NCBI RefSeq assembly: GCF_016888005.1
Contig: NZ_JAFDVE010000008.1
Coordinates: 124,001-188,000, forward strand
From: Phycicoccus sp. CSK15P-2
GTDB taxonomy: Bacteria; Actinomycetota; Actinomycetes; Actinomycetales; Dermatophilaceae
DNA length: 64,000 bases
Direction of reading: 5' to 3'
In this document: in pieces, positions 25,928-33,361 of the stretch
Layout of the letters: each line of letters opens with the position of its first letter
How positions within the stretch are numbered: position 1 is the first letter of the stretch
Made by a program: the position numbers and the translations under genes
The notes under the pieces: model-generated
What the model was told of the DNA's origin: nothing
Databases searched by the model: none
Seen by the model: only the letters and a program-made list of their open reading frames with translations

Positions 25928-26733
25928 CACCGGCCGGGCGCGTGCTGCGCGGGTCCTCGATGCTCGTCCGCGCCGCCGGAGCGACACACGTCGGCCGGGT
26001 CCGCGACCACAACGAGGACAGCATCGTCGCCGGTGCCCGCGTGTTCGCCGTGGCCGACGGGATGGGCGGCCACGCCGGGGGAGAGGTCGCGTCCCGGATC
26101 GCCGTCGAGGCGCTCGGCGCGCTCGAGGAGACCCCCGCCTCCCGCCCCGAGGACGTCACCGCGGTGCTGAAGGCCGCGAACACCCGCATCCTCGAGGCCC
26201 AGCAGGACGACCCCGGCCTGCGCGGCATGGGGACGACCGTCACCGGCGTCACCGTCGTCGACGCCGGCGGCCGCGAGCACTGGCTCGTCTTCAACATCGG
26301 CGACTCGCGCGTCTACCGCCTCGCCGACAACCGCATGCACCAGGTGACCCGGGACCACTCCGAGGTCCGCGAGCTCGTCGACGCCGGCCTCCTCGACCCC
26401 TCCGACGTCGCCACCCACCCGCTGCGCAACGTGATCACCCGGTCCCTCGGCACCGAGCCCACCCCCGACCCGGACGTCTGGGTGCTCGCCCCGACGCCGG
26501 GCGAGCGGTTCGTCGTGTGCAGCGACGGCCTCTCCAACGAGCTCGACGACCGCGACATCATGCTGCTCGCCCGGCAGCACGCCGACCCGCAGACCGCCGC
26601 CGACGAGCTCGTCGGCGCCGCCGTCCGGTCCGGCGGCCGGGACAACGTCTCCGTCGTCGTCGTCGCCGTCGACCCCGGCGAGGACGACGACGACGCGGAC
26701 ACCGCACCCCGCTCCGGGCTCAGCCGCGGCTGA
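25924..26733 (+). CDS. PP2C-family Ser/Thr protein phosphatase
   Basis: 269 residues from GTG 25924, overlapping the previous stop. The PPM motifs are complete: RDHNEDS (Asp32), VADGMGGHAGGEVAS, GMGTTVTGV, IGDSRVYRL, SDGLSNELDDRDI and GGRDNVSVVVV. These supply the metal-binding Asp residues. No transmembrane segment is present, unlike mycobacterial PstP, so it is cytosolic. It should reverse phosphorylation by the kinase at 28953-30407, and the FHA proteins in the cluster are likely phospho-Thr readers. It converges on the next gene with 12 bp between stops. Confidence 0.92.
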   Translation: MTPAGRVLRGSSMLVRAAGATHVGRVRDHNEDSIVAGARVFAVADGMGGHAGGEVASRIAVEALGALEETPASRPEDVTAVLKAANTRILEAQQDDPGLRGMGTTVTGVTVVDAGGREHWLVFNIGDSRVYRLADNRMHQVTRDHSEVRELVDAGLLDPSDVATHPLRNVITRSLGTEPTPDPDVWVLAPTPGERFVVCSDGLSNELDDRDIMLLARQHADPQTAADELVGAAVRSGGRDNVSVVVVAVDPGEDDDDADTAPRSGLSRG

Positions 26734-26745
26734 GGGACGAGCGCG

Positions 26746-27297
26746 TCACTCCGCGGTCGTCGGGAGCGACGCGACGACCTCCAGGCGGGTGCCACCGATG
26801 ACCTGGTGCACCTCGACCGTCGCGATCGTCCACGTCGGGCTCCGGTAGCGCTCGAGGGCGGCGACGAGCGCCTCCAGGACCGGCAGCGTCGTGGCGTCGG
26901 TGACCCGCGCGACCACCATCCGTGGCGCGAACAGGCGGCGGTCGACGTAGAGGCCGAGGTCCTCGACCATCTGGGGAAGCCCCTTCGCGAGGCCGACCGC
27001 GGTGTCGACGTCGCCCTCGAGGTGCAGCGCGATGCCGGGGTCGCCGTCCTCGAGGGCCCAGACGCCTGCGAGCCGCACCCGGGGGGCCGTGTCCCTCTCC
27101 ACCAGCTTCCGCGCGAGCACGTTGCACACGGTGGAGGTGTCCGGCCGGGTGAGGTTGCCCAGGCCCATGACCGGGAGCCGCATGAGGTGCGCGGGGACGA
27201 GCTCGAGCTCGCGCGCGGCACCGGGAACGGCCTCCAGCAGGGCGGAGATCTCGTCCGAGACGCCCTCCGGAGGCACGATTGCCACGGATACCTGCAC
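26746..27297 (-). CDS. degenerate 2H-phosphoesterase / 2'-5' RNA ligase-like protein
   Basis: 183 residues. GTG (complement 27295-27297) has GAGGAGG 6 nt upstream; an in-frame GTG farther up lacks such a site. The layout resembles LigT/ThpR: SVAIVPPEGVSDEISALL, ELVPAHLMRLPVMGLGNL, LAGVWALEDGDPGIALHLEG, FAPRMVVARV and VEVHQVIGG. In active 2H enzymes the second and fourth positions carry H-x-(T/S). Here the first is HLM and the second is RMV, so catalysis is doubtful. It is the only minus-strand gene in the phosphorylation cluster, and its function is unknown. Confidence 0.6.
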   Translation of the reverse strand: MQVSVAIVPPEGVSDEISALLEAVPGAARELELVPAHLMRLPVMGLGNLTRPDTSTVCNVLARKLVERDTAPRVRLAGVWALEDGDPGIALHLEGDVDTAVGLAKGLPQMVEDLGLYVDRRLFAPRMVVARVTDATTLPVLEALVAALERYRSPTWTIATVEVHQVIGGTRLEVVASLPTTAE

Positions 27298-27455
27298 GGA
27301 ACGCCTCCTCGCCTCACGGGTCGACACATTGTGGCGTGACGCGGTGCCGGATGCGACGTGCGACGCGGCCGGTCCGGCGAGTCGCCGCCACCCGGCCGCC
27401 ACCGGGCGTTGGTCGGGGAGGTCGGCACCGCCGCACGGACCGTGCCGGTCGTGGG

Positions 27456-27461
27456 TACGCT
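27456..27461 (+). promoter_or_regulatory. -10 box of the FHA-kinase operon
   Basis: TACGCT lies 46 bp before the GTG at 27508, within the 210-bp divergent gap. Confidence 0.4.
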
Positions 27462-27507
27462 GATGGTCGTCCCTGCCCGCCCGTGCCCGCCGATCGAGGA
27501 GCCGCCC

Positions 27508-28956
27508 GTGACCACGGTCCGCTCCAGGACGCAGCCCGGCTTCGTGGAGGTCACCGCGCCGGGCGTCACCGCCGTTCTCGAGGTGGCGGAGCGGCACGTC
27601 GAGGCGCTGACCGGCGCCGCCGAGGACGGGCTGGTCGGGCTGCTCGACCTCCTGTGCTCCCGCGGCCTGCACGTCGTCCCGTCCTTCGCGATCGTCGCCG
27701 AGGAGGACGGACGGGTGCGTGCGCTCGTCCGCGGTAGCGGCACCGTCGTCGTCGAGGGTGGCGAGGAGCTGGCCGCCGAGGGGCGGCTGCCCTGGCGCGA
27801 CGTCGACCTCGACGTCGCCGAGGACGCCGTCGTCGTCGCGGCCGCGCCCGAGCCGCAGACCCCCCGCGGATGGCGCCGCCCGGCCCGGCTGGGTGGTTCC
27901 GCCGCGGCGGCCGCCGTCCCGGTGCCCGATGTGGAGGCGGGCGACGAGCCGGACGCGACCTCCGAACCGGACCCGGACGACGAACCGGACGAGGATGCCC
28001 AGAGGGACGAGGCGCCCGAGGTCGAGCCGGAGGCCGAGCACGCACCGGCACCACAGCCCGACCTCACACTGCCCCCGCCCGAGGACGCCCCCGGCGCCCC
28101 ACCCGTGGAGCGGGTCCCCCCGGCCCCGTCGCCGGAGCGCTCGATCATCGACTCCGTCCCGTGGCGCCGCGCGGCCGATGCGGGCGCCGCGGCCACCTCC
28201 ACCGCGGCGCTCCCGGCCGTGGCTGCGTCATCCCCGGCCGCCCCGACTCCGCCGCCGGCCCCCGTGCCCTCCTCGGCGTCGCCCACCGCCGAGCACACCG
28301 CGGTGCCCGACCCCGAGCCGAAGCCCGAGCCCGACCCCGAGCCTGACCCCGAGCCGAAGCCCGACCCGGCACCGCCTGCCCCGGACGCCACCCAGCCCCC
28401 GGACCCGCCGTCCGAGGACGCCCACGCCGAGGCCACCCCGGACGTCACGACGGCCCGCTCCGCCCTGCCTCGCTCCGACGAGGACCTCGACCGGCCGGTC
28501 GTCCTCGCGGTGCTGTGCCCGGCCGGGCACCACTCGCCGCCGCACGCCGGCCGCTGCCGTACGTGCCAGCGGGAGATCCCGCCGCAGCAGCCCGCGCCCA
28601 TCCCGCGTCCCAGCCTCGGCGTGCTGCGGATCAGCACCGGGGGCGTCGTGCCGCTCGACCGCGGCGTGCTCCTCGGCCGCAGCCCGCGGGTCAACGAGGA
28701 GCTCCCCCCGAACCAGCGACCGCACCTCATCCGGGTCGGTGGCGCGGACCGCGACATCAGCCGCAACCATGCCGAGGTCGCCATCGAGGGATGGCACGTC
28801 CTCGTCCGCGACCTCGGGTCCACGAACGGCACGACCATCGCGCTCCCCGGTGAGGACCCGGTCCGGCTGCGGCCCACCGAGGACCACGGCATCGAGCCCG
28901 GCACCGTCATCACCCTCGCGGACGAGGTGTCGCTCACCTACGAGGTCGACGGGTGA
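27508..28956 (+). CDS. FHA-domain protein with Pro/Glu-rich linker
   Basis: 482 residues from GTG 27508, with GAGGAG at 27496-27501. An N-terminal globular region (about 1-115) is followed by a Pro/Glu/Asp/Ala-rich disordered linker (about 120-330) with repeated PEP/PDP steps. A C-x4-H ... C-x2-C pattern near residues 336-355 suggests a small zinc ribbon. The FHA domain (about 370-475) has GVLLGRSP, the phospho-Thr-binding RDISRNHAEV and LGSTNGTTI. FHA domains bind phospho-Thr, so it is probably a target or adaptor of the adjacent kinase. The next gene starts inside its stop codon. Confidence 0.85.
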   Translation: MTTVRSRTQPGFVEVTAPGVTAVLEVAERHVEALTGAAEDGLVGLLDLLCSRGLHVVPSFAIVAEEDGRVRALVRGSGTVVVEGGEELAAEGRLPWRDVDLDVAEDAVVVAAAPEPQTPRGWRRPARLGGSAAAAAVPVPDVEAGDEPDATSEPDPDDEPDEDAQRDEAPEVEPEAEHAPAPQPDLTLPPPEDAPGAPPVERVPPAPSPERSIIDSVPWRRAADAGAAATSTAALPAVAASSPAAPTPPPAPVPSSASPTAEHTAVPDPEPKPEPDPEPDPEPKPDPAPPAPDATQPPDPPSEDAHAEATPDVTTARSALPRSDEDLDRPVVLAVLCPAGHHSPPHAGRCRTCQREIPPQQPAPIPRPSLGVLRISTGGVVPLDRGVLLGRSPRVNEELPPNQRPHLIRVGGADRDISRNHAEVAIEGWHVLVRDLGSTNGTTIALPGEDPVRLRPTEDHGIEPGTVITLADEVSLTYEVDG

Positions 28957-30407
28957 GCACCGGCGGCGCGCCGGAGATCCCGGGCCTCACCTTCGTGCGG
29001 CCGCTCGGCTCCGGTGGGTACGCGGACGTCTTCCTCTACGAGCAGCAGTCGCCGCGGATGAACGTCGCGGTCAAGGTGCTCAAGCGGCAGGGCCTGACCG
29101 CCGCGATCCGCCGGCAGTTCGTCGACGAGGCGAACACGATGGCGCAGCTCGCCGACCACCCGTTCATCGTCCAGGTCTTCCGCTCCGAGCAGACCGCGGA
29201 CGGCGGGGCGTACCTCGTCATGAAGTACTACCCGCCGCCGAACCTCGCGCAGCGCGCCAAGGACGAGCGGCTCTCCGTCGAGGAGGTGCTGCGCTCGGGC
29301 ATCCAGCTCGCGAGCGCGGTCGAGACCGCGCACCGCGCCGGCATCGTCCACCGCGACATCAAGCCCGCGAACGTCCTGCTCAGCCAGTACGGCCAGCCGG
29401 GGCTCACCGACTTCGGCATCGCCGGTCGCGGCGGCCACACCGAGGACGTCGACGAGGACGTCGGCGTCTCCGTCCCCTGGTCCGCGCCGGAGGTCCTCTA
29501 CGGGATGAGCAACGGCGACCCCCGCAGCGACGTCTACTCGCTCGCGGCCACGCTGTGGCACCTGCTCGTCGGGCGCTCGCCGTTCGAGCAGCCGGGGGGC
29601 GACAACTCGGCCTACGCGCTGATGCCGCGGATCCGGGCCACGCCGGTGCCGACCACCGGACGCGCGGACGTGCCGACCTCCCTCGAGCGCCTCCTCGGCC
29701 ACGCGATGGCGAAGAACCCCGACGCCCGCCCGCAGACCGCGCTCGAGCTCGCCCGCGGGCTGCAGGCGGTCGAGCAGGAGCAGCGGTTCCCGCGCACCTC
29801 GGTGGTCGTCCTCGACGAGGAGGGCAACACGGCCGTCGCCGAGCTGCCGCAGGCCCGCGGCGGCGCCGACGACCACGACCGCACGAGCGTGCGGGCCGTG
29901 GCGGTCCCGGCCCAGACGCCCCTGCTGCCGCCGAGCCGCCCGGAGGCCGAGCAGGACGAGGAGGAGGCGCCGGCGACCATCGGTGGCGGCGTCGTCCTCT
30001 CGGTGCTCGCCGGGCTCGTCGCCGTCACCGTCGGGGTCGTGGTCTGGGCGCTGTCCGGCGACGACGATCCCGAGCCGCCGGTCGCCAACCCCACGCTGAC
30101 CCGCACCGGCGCCCCGAGCCGGGCCGTCGACTACCCCGAGCAGCCGGCCATCGACGCCCGTCCGGGCACGGGGGCCGTGACGTTCTCGTGGAACTACGTG
30201 GGCGCCGAGGAGGGCGACTTCTTCCAGCTGCGGGTCGCGGACTCCGAGGGTGCGGTCGTGGAGGCTCCTGTCGTCACGGTGAACGACGCGAGCACGTACA
30301 CCGCCGAGGCCCCGGCCGGTGCGACGGTGTGCGCGCAGGTCGCGGTGTCGCGTGAGTCCGGGCTGACGTCACCGCGCTCGCCGATCCGCTGCGAGGCCGC
30401 CGGATGA
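28953..30407 (+). CDS. receptor-type Ser/Thr protein kinase
   Basis: 484 residues from GTG 28953. The kinase domain (about 5-270) has the glycine loop LGSGGYADVF, the catalytic Lys in VAVKVLK, HRDIKPANVLL, TDFGIAG and SAPEVLYG, all intact. The activation segment is short and lacks the usual TxTxxY tract. A transmembrane helix (about 342-366, VLSVLAGLVAVTVGVVVWAL) precedes an extracellular FN3-like domain (TFSWNYVGAEEGDFFQLRVAD). It is thus a sensor kinase without PASTA repeats. It is coupled to the FHA gene and opposed by the PP2C phosphatase; a phospho-relay controlling envelope functions is inferred. Confidence 0.92.
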   Translation: MSTGGAPEIPGLTFVRPLGSGGYADVFLYEQQSPRMNVAVKVLKRQGLTAAIRRQFVDEANTMAQLADHPFIVQVFRSEQTADGGAYLVMKYYPPPNLAQRAKDERLSVEEVLRSGIQLASAVETAHRAGIVHRDIKPANVLLSQYGQPGLTDFGIAGRGGHTEDVDEDVGVSVPWSAPEVLYGMSNGDPRSDVYSLAATLWHLLVGRSPFEQPGGDNSAYALMPRIRATPVPTTGRADVPTSLERLLGHAMAKNPDARPQTALELARGLQAVEQEQRFPRTSVVVLDEEGNTAVAELPQARGGADDHDRTSVRAVAVPAQTPLLPPSRPEAEQDEEEAPATIGGGVVLSVLAGLVAVTVGVVVWALSGDDDPEPPVANPTLTRTGAPSRAVDYPEQPAIDARPGTGAVTFSWNYVGAEEGDFFQLRVADSEGAVVEAPVVTVNDASTYTAEAPAGATVCAQVAVSRESGLTSPRSPIRCEAAG

Positions 30408-30436
30408 CCTCCACATCCTCGCCTCATGCCGGAAGG

Positions 30437-30475
30437 TTCGGTCACGCATCCCGGAGCTCGGAGTGCGTGACCGAA
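30437..30475. repeat. 12-bp inverted repeat between kinase and FHA-wHTH genes
   Basis: TTCGGTCACGCA (30437-30448) and TGCGTGACCGAA (30464-30475) are perfect arms around a 15-nt loop that contains GAGCTC. There is no T-run. It could be a weak terminator or a regulator site. Confidence 0.55.
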
Positions 30476-30540
30476 GGTTCCGGTGCGAGGATGCTTCGCC
30501 GTCACCGGAGCCGACCGACCAGCCACCTGAGGGGGAGACC

Positions 30541-31257
30541 GTGGGCGTGACCGTGCAGTTCGTCGGCGAGGAGTTCAGCGCACCGGAGGACCGGCCGCTG
30601 ACGATCGGCCGGGTCGCGGACGTCGAGATCGACGACAACCCCTACCTGCACCGGGTCTTCCTGCAGGTGCACCACGAGCACGGGCTGTGGTGGCTGACCA
30701 ACGTCGGGTCGACGCTCACGGCGACGGTCGCCGACAAGAAGGGCCTCTTCCAGGCGTGGCTCTCGCCCGGCGCCCGCATCCCGCTCGCGCTCGAGGCCTT
30801 CACCGTGTGGTTCACCGCCGGACCGACGACGTACGACTTCGACCTCGTCGTCGACGACACCCCGTTCGTCTCCGTCGAGACCGCGGCCGAGCTCGAGCCG
30901 GAGGACTCCAGCGCGCAGACGACGGTCGGCCGGGTGTCGATGACCCCGGACCAGAAGCTCCTCGTCGTCGCCCTCTGCGAGAGCTTCCTGCGCACGACCT
31001 ACGCGGGCGGCGGGCAGGTGCCGTCCTCGGCGGATGCGGCGGCCCGGCTGGGCTGGACCGTGACGAAGTTCAACCGAAAGCTCGACAACGTCTGCCAGAA
31101 GCTCGCCGACGCCGGCACTCGCGGGCTGCACGGTGGGCCGGGCAAGCTCGCGAGCAACCGCAAGTCCCGGCTCGTCGAGCACGCGCTGTCCACCCGGATG
31201 GTCACCGAGCACGACCTCGCGCTGCTCCCCGAACCGGAGGAACCCGCGCAGGCCTGA
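30541..31257 (+). CDS. FHA-domain protein with C-terminal winged HTH
   Basis: 238 residues from GTG 30541 after GAGGGGGAG. A longer in-frame reading would pass through the upstream inverted repeat. Residues of about 1-105 form an FHA-like domain (PLTIGRVADVEIDDNPYLHRVFLQVHHEHGLWWLTNVGS), with the canonical Ser-x-x-His site written as HRVFLQVH. Residues of about 120-210 form a helix-turn-helix region (LVVALCESFLRTTY, SSADAAARLGWTVTKFNRKLDNVCQKLA). It is probably a DNA-binding protein gated by phospho-Thr binding, which would make it a transcriptional output of the kinase. It is the last gene before the inserted island. Confidence 0.78.
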   Translation: MGVTVQFVGEEFSAPEDRPLTIGRVADVEIDDNPYLHRVFLQVHHEHGLWWLTNVGSTLTATVADKKGLFQAWLSPGARIPLALEAFTVWFTAGPTTYDFDLVVDDTPFVSVETAAELEPEDSSAQTTVGRVSMTPDQKLLVVALCESFLRTTYAGGGQVPSSADAAARLGWTVTKFNRKLDNVCQKLADAGTRGLHGGPGKLASNRKSRLVEHALSTRMVTEHDLALLPEPEEPAQA

Positions 31258-31430
31258 CCGCGAGCGGGACCGGGCGACTCCCGCGGTGCGAGGGGGAGGG
31301 GATGTCTGCCGCGGCGCGACTGGATACCCGCGTGCGAGTGGATGCGGACGCGTGTCGCGGTGCGAGGGGGAGGAGCGGCCGCCGCGACGCGAGGAGTGCG
31401 GACGGCTGCCGCGGTGTGTGCGCCGCCGAC

Positions 31431-31467
31431 CCTGTGCTCTGCTTCTCCTGACGAAGCAGAGCACAGG
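31431..31467. terminator. strong 15-bp hairpin
   Basis: CCTGTGCTCTGCTTC (31431-31445) and its exact complement (31453-31467) enclose a 7-nt loop. No T-run follows. It lies about 175 bp after the FHA-wHTH stop and could end that transcript or be a dispersed repeat element. Confidence 0.5.
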
Positions 31468-31624
31468 CGCGGGAAAGAGTGGGTCTGTGCAGAAGCCCTA
31501 TCGCGGGTGAAGGGTTTCGTTCCGCCGCGGCAGCAGCTCTGCCGACCTCCTGGTCCGGCGCCGGAGTCCGGGCGGGTCGGGTGGCTCCGTCGGCACCGGA
31601 CAGGGGGGAGGCCCGCCGCTCCGC

Positions 31625-31720
31625 GGTGGGCAGACCCCCTCCCGGGTGCTCGCCGCGTCGTGCTGAGCCAGGTACTCGCCGCGCTGTGGTGGGCAGACCC
31701 CCTCCCGGGTGCTCGCCGCG
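31625..31720. repeat. duplicated 33-bp sequence
   Basis: The same 33 bp occur at 31625-31657 and 31688-31720, 63 bp apart, each ending GTGCTCGCCGCG. A partial third copy, GGTACTCGCCGCGCTG, sits between them. Confidence 0.7.
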
Positions 31721-31736
31721 CTGCGGAGCTTCTGGG

Positions 31737-31751
31737 ACGCTATTCCAACCT
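31737..31751 (+). repeat. left edge sequence of the island
   Basis: ACGCTATTCCAACCT. TATTCCAACCT recurs in inverted orientation at 43530-43540, just outside the decayed glycosylase. Confidence 0.35.
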
Positions 31752-31817
31752 CGGTGCGACAGGGGTGACCGCACGGCCCGCGTGGGATCGGGCGCTGCGG
31801 GAGGTTCGGACTGTGCC

Positions 31818-32156
31818 GTGGAAGGCCCAGCACTGACCGGGGCGAGCCGTACGCGGCAGGTCCTCGCAGGACGTGAAGCCGAGGTTCGGGCGGACTACGA
31901 GGCGGGCATGGGGTGCGTCGTGTTGGCTCGGAAGTACGGGCTGCCGGAGAACACCATGCTGGACTGGCTTCATCGACAAGGGATCGAGGTCCGCACCCAT
32001 GGCAAGCTCGCACCCGACGACGTGGTCGAGATCAGGCGGCTTCAGGAGGAGGGCTGGACCCAGCAGCGGATCGCGGATCGCTTCGGGGTGACAAGGGCGG
32101 CGGTGTCATTGCGGTTGAAGCGCCAGCCCGCGGGTGATCTCAAGCGACGCGAATGA
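31818..32156 (+). CDS. small double helix-turn-helix protein
   Basis: 112 residues from GTG 31818; upstream frame content in the repeats does not look coding. Two helix-turn-helix units follow each other: REAEVRADYEAGMGCVVLARKYGLPENTMLDWL (about 17-50) and DVVEIRRLQEEGWTQQRIADRFGVTRAAVSLRLKR (about 65-100). The second is typical of resolvase and homeodomain-like HTHs. No catalytic domain is attached, so it is either a small regulator or the DNA-binding remnant of a recombinase. Its place next to the island edge fits both. Confidence 0.6.
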   Translation: MEGPALTGASRTRQVLAGREAEVRADYEAGMGCVVLARKYGLPENTMLDWLHRQGIEVRTHGKLAPDDVVEIRRLQEEGWTQQRIADRFGVTRAAVSLRLKRQPAGDLKRRE

Positions 32157-32263
32157 CTCCTTCGCGCGATTCACTGCGCCGAGACATTCAATGTTCGAGG
32201 AGCGCACCGCGAGGAAGAGGGACCCGCCGAAGGCTGTCCTTCCTCCGGTGCACATCTGAAACG

Positions 32264-32479
32264 ATGTTCCACGTGAACCTTCGTTCGGTGCGTTCGCTGG
32301 GAACGTTCCACGCCCGCCTGACGCGGGACAGCGAGGCGCACCGTCGGGATGGTCAGGTGTACGTCCTACTGAACGACGTGGGCGAGGACGACCGGGGCGG
32401 CCGCCTCGTGGAGATCATGTTCGAGGACGGCATCTGGATGTTGGCTACCACCGCCGACCTCGAGCCGCGTGGCACCTGA
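32264..32479 (+). CDS. small hypothetical protein ahead of the restriction gene
   Basis: 71 residues from ATG 32264. It begins MFHVNLRSVRSLGTFHARLTRDSEAHR and has a strand-rich second half (YVLLNDVG, RLVEIMFEDGIWMLA). No motif is recognised. It lies 41 bp before the EcoRV-like gene and may be co-transcribed; a control role is possible but unsupported. Confidence 0.45.
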   Translation: MFHVNLRSVRSLGTFHARLTRDSEAHRRDGQVYVLLNDVGEDDRGGRLVEIMFEDGIWMLATTADLEPRGT

Positions 32480-32520
32480 CATCTTGTGCCAGATGTCAGC
32501 AGCCACGTTGTTGATCTGCC

Positions 32521-33300
32521 ATGCTCCGCACCGTGGAGCATCGACTGGATCTCGAACCGTGGCTGCGCACGACATGTGGCGTCTACGGCCTTGACGTCCG
32601 AGGCATCTTCCAGACGCGCGGCAGCCTTGAGTGGCCTATGACGTTCCAGAACGAGTACGAGCTCGACGCCGCGCTCATGGTGGGTGGCCACCTGCTTCCG
32701 CTGCCCAAGGAACCGGCTTCCCTGGCGAACGTCCTCGAGGTGGGCATCGTCGACTACTTGCTCGATGAGGTAGCGGAGCTGGACGGGCTCGAGGCACGAC
32801 GCGGCACGGAACGCGGCTACCCCGATCTTGAACTCACGGGCGAGGCTCTCGGCGGCGAGTTTCACGCCGTCGACATCAAGGTCGCACGTCGCAAGAAGAT
32901 CAAGGGTGGGGTAAGCAAGAACACCCAGAGTCGGATCACTCTGTACACGGGCAACACCTACTTCCGGTATCCGCAGCTCCACTGGCCGGGCACGCCCCGC
33001 CCGTTCAACGACTACGCGAGTCACCTCGACGTCATCGGCATCTACACGCTCGACGAGAATTCGGCCGCGCGGGTGACGGACCTCGAGCTGATCGTTCAGC
33101 AGCCCTGGAAGATCGCCAGCAAGCAGCGCTCCTCCACGACGCGCGAGTACATCGGCGCAGTGGTGGACATCGAGGATCTCCGGGCGGGCAGGGGCGAGTT
33201 CGAGACACCCGAGGCGTTCTACTCGTACTGGCGCAAGTTCCCCTTCAAGATCGGTCGAGTGGTCCAGCAGCAGCTCGACAAGCTGCTCCGTGAGCAGTGA
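32521..33300 (+). CDS. EcoRV-like type II restriction endonuclease
   Basis: 259 residues from ATG 32521. Similarity to EcoRV runs through the whole chain. YGLDVRGIFQTRG matches EcoRV KYDVCGIISAEG. The active site is YPDLEL ... VDIK, with Asp102, Asp118 and Lys120 (EcoRV Asp74, Asp90 and Lys92), and the spacing is identical. NTYFRYP and PFNDYASHLDVIGIYT match the PFDQYIAHWIIGYVYT region, and the C-terminal RGEFETPEAFYSYWRKF matches KGIFDSEDEFLDYWRNY. It should cut double-stranded DNA at a specific site. The next gene is a C5-cytosine methyltransferase, not the N6-adenine type that protects EcoRV sites, so the recognition or protection strategy may differ. Third positions are visibly less GC-rich than in the flanks. 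Confidence 0.85.
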   Translation: MLRTVEHRLDLEPWLRTTCGVYGLDVRGIFQTRGSLEWPMTFQNEYELDAALMVGGHLLPLPKEPASLANVLEVGIVDYLLDEVAELDGLEARRGTERGYPDLELTGEALGGEFHAVDIKVARRKKIKGGVSKNTQSRITLYTGNTYFRYPQLHWPGTPRPFNDYASHLDVIGIYTLDENSAARVTDLELIVQQPWKIASKQRSSTTREYIGAVVDIEDLRAGRGEFETPEAFYSYWRKFPFKIGRVVQQQLDKLLREQ

Positions 33301-33361
33301 GCTCGACCACGATCCGGCGCGCGTTCGAGCGACTGTCGGTGCCGGCTGGCAGAGTGACGCC

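Larger units (their letters stand above)
31258..31817. other. non-coding repeat-rich segment at the left edge of the island
   Basis: No reading frame here has convincing protein character. It contains two GCGGTGCGAGGGGGAGG copies (about 31280 and 31355), a 15-bp hairpin, a duplicated 33-mer and the left copy of the edge sequence. Several of these are listed separately. Confidence 0.6.

Noticed and set aside
26313-28937. 874-codon minus-strand frame with Ser/Gly-rich repeats
   Set aside because: It is antisense to the PP2C, FHA linker and 2H-like regions. The repeats mirror the Pro/Glu-rich linker of the FHA gene.
31625-31720. Possible CRISPR-like repeat pair
   Set aside because: Only two full copies and one partial copy, no regular spacers, and no cas genes in the window.
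31342-31836. Plus-strand open frames in the repeat-rich gap
   Set aside because: The residues are Arg/Pro/Ala-rich, run through the hairpin and 33-bp duplicates, and have no ribosome-binding site or domain.
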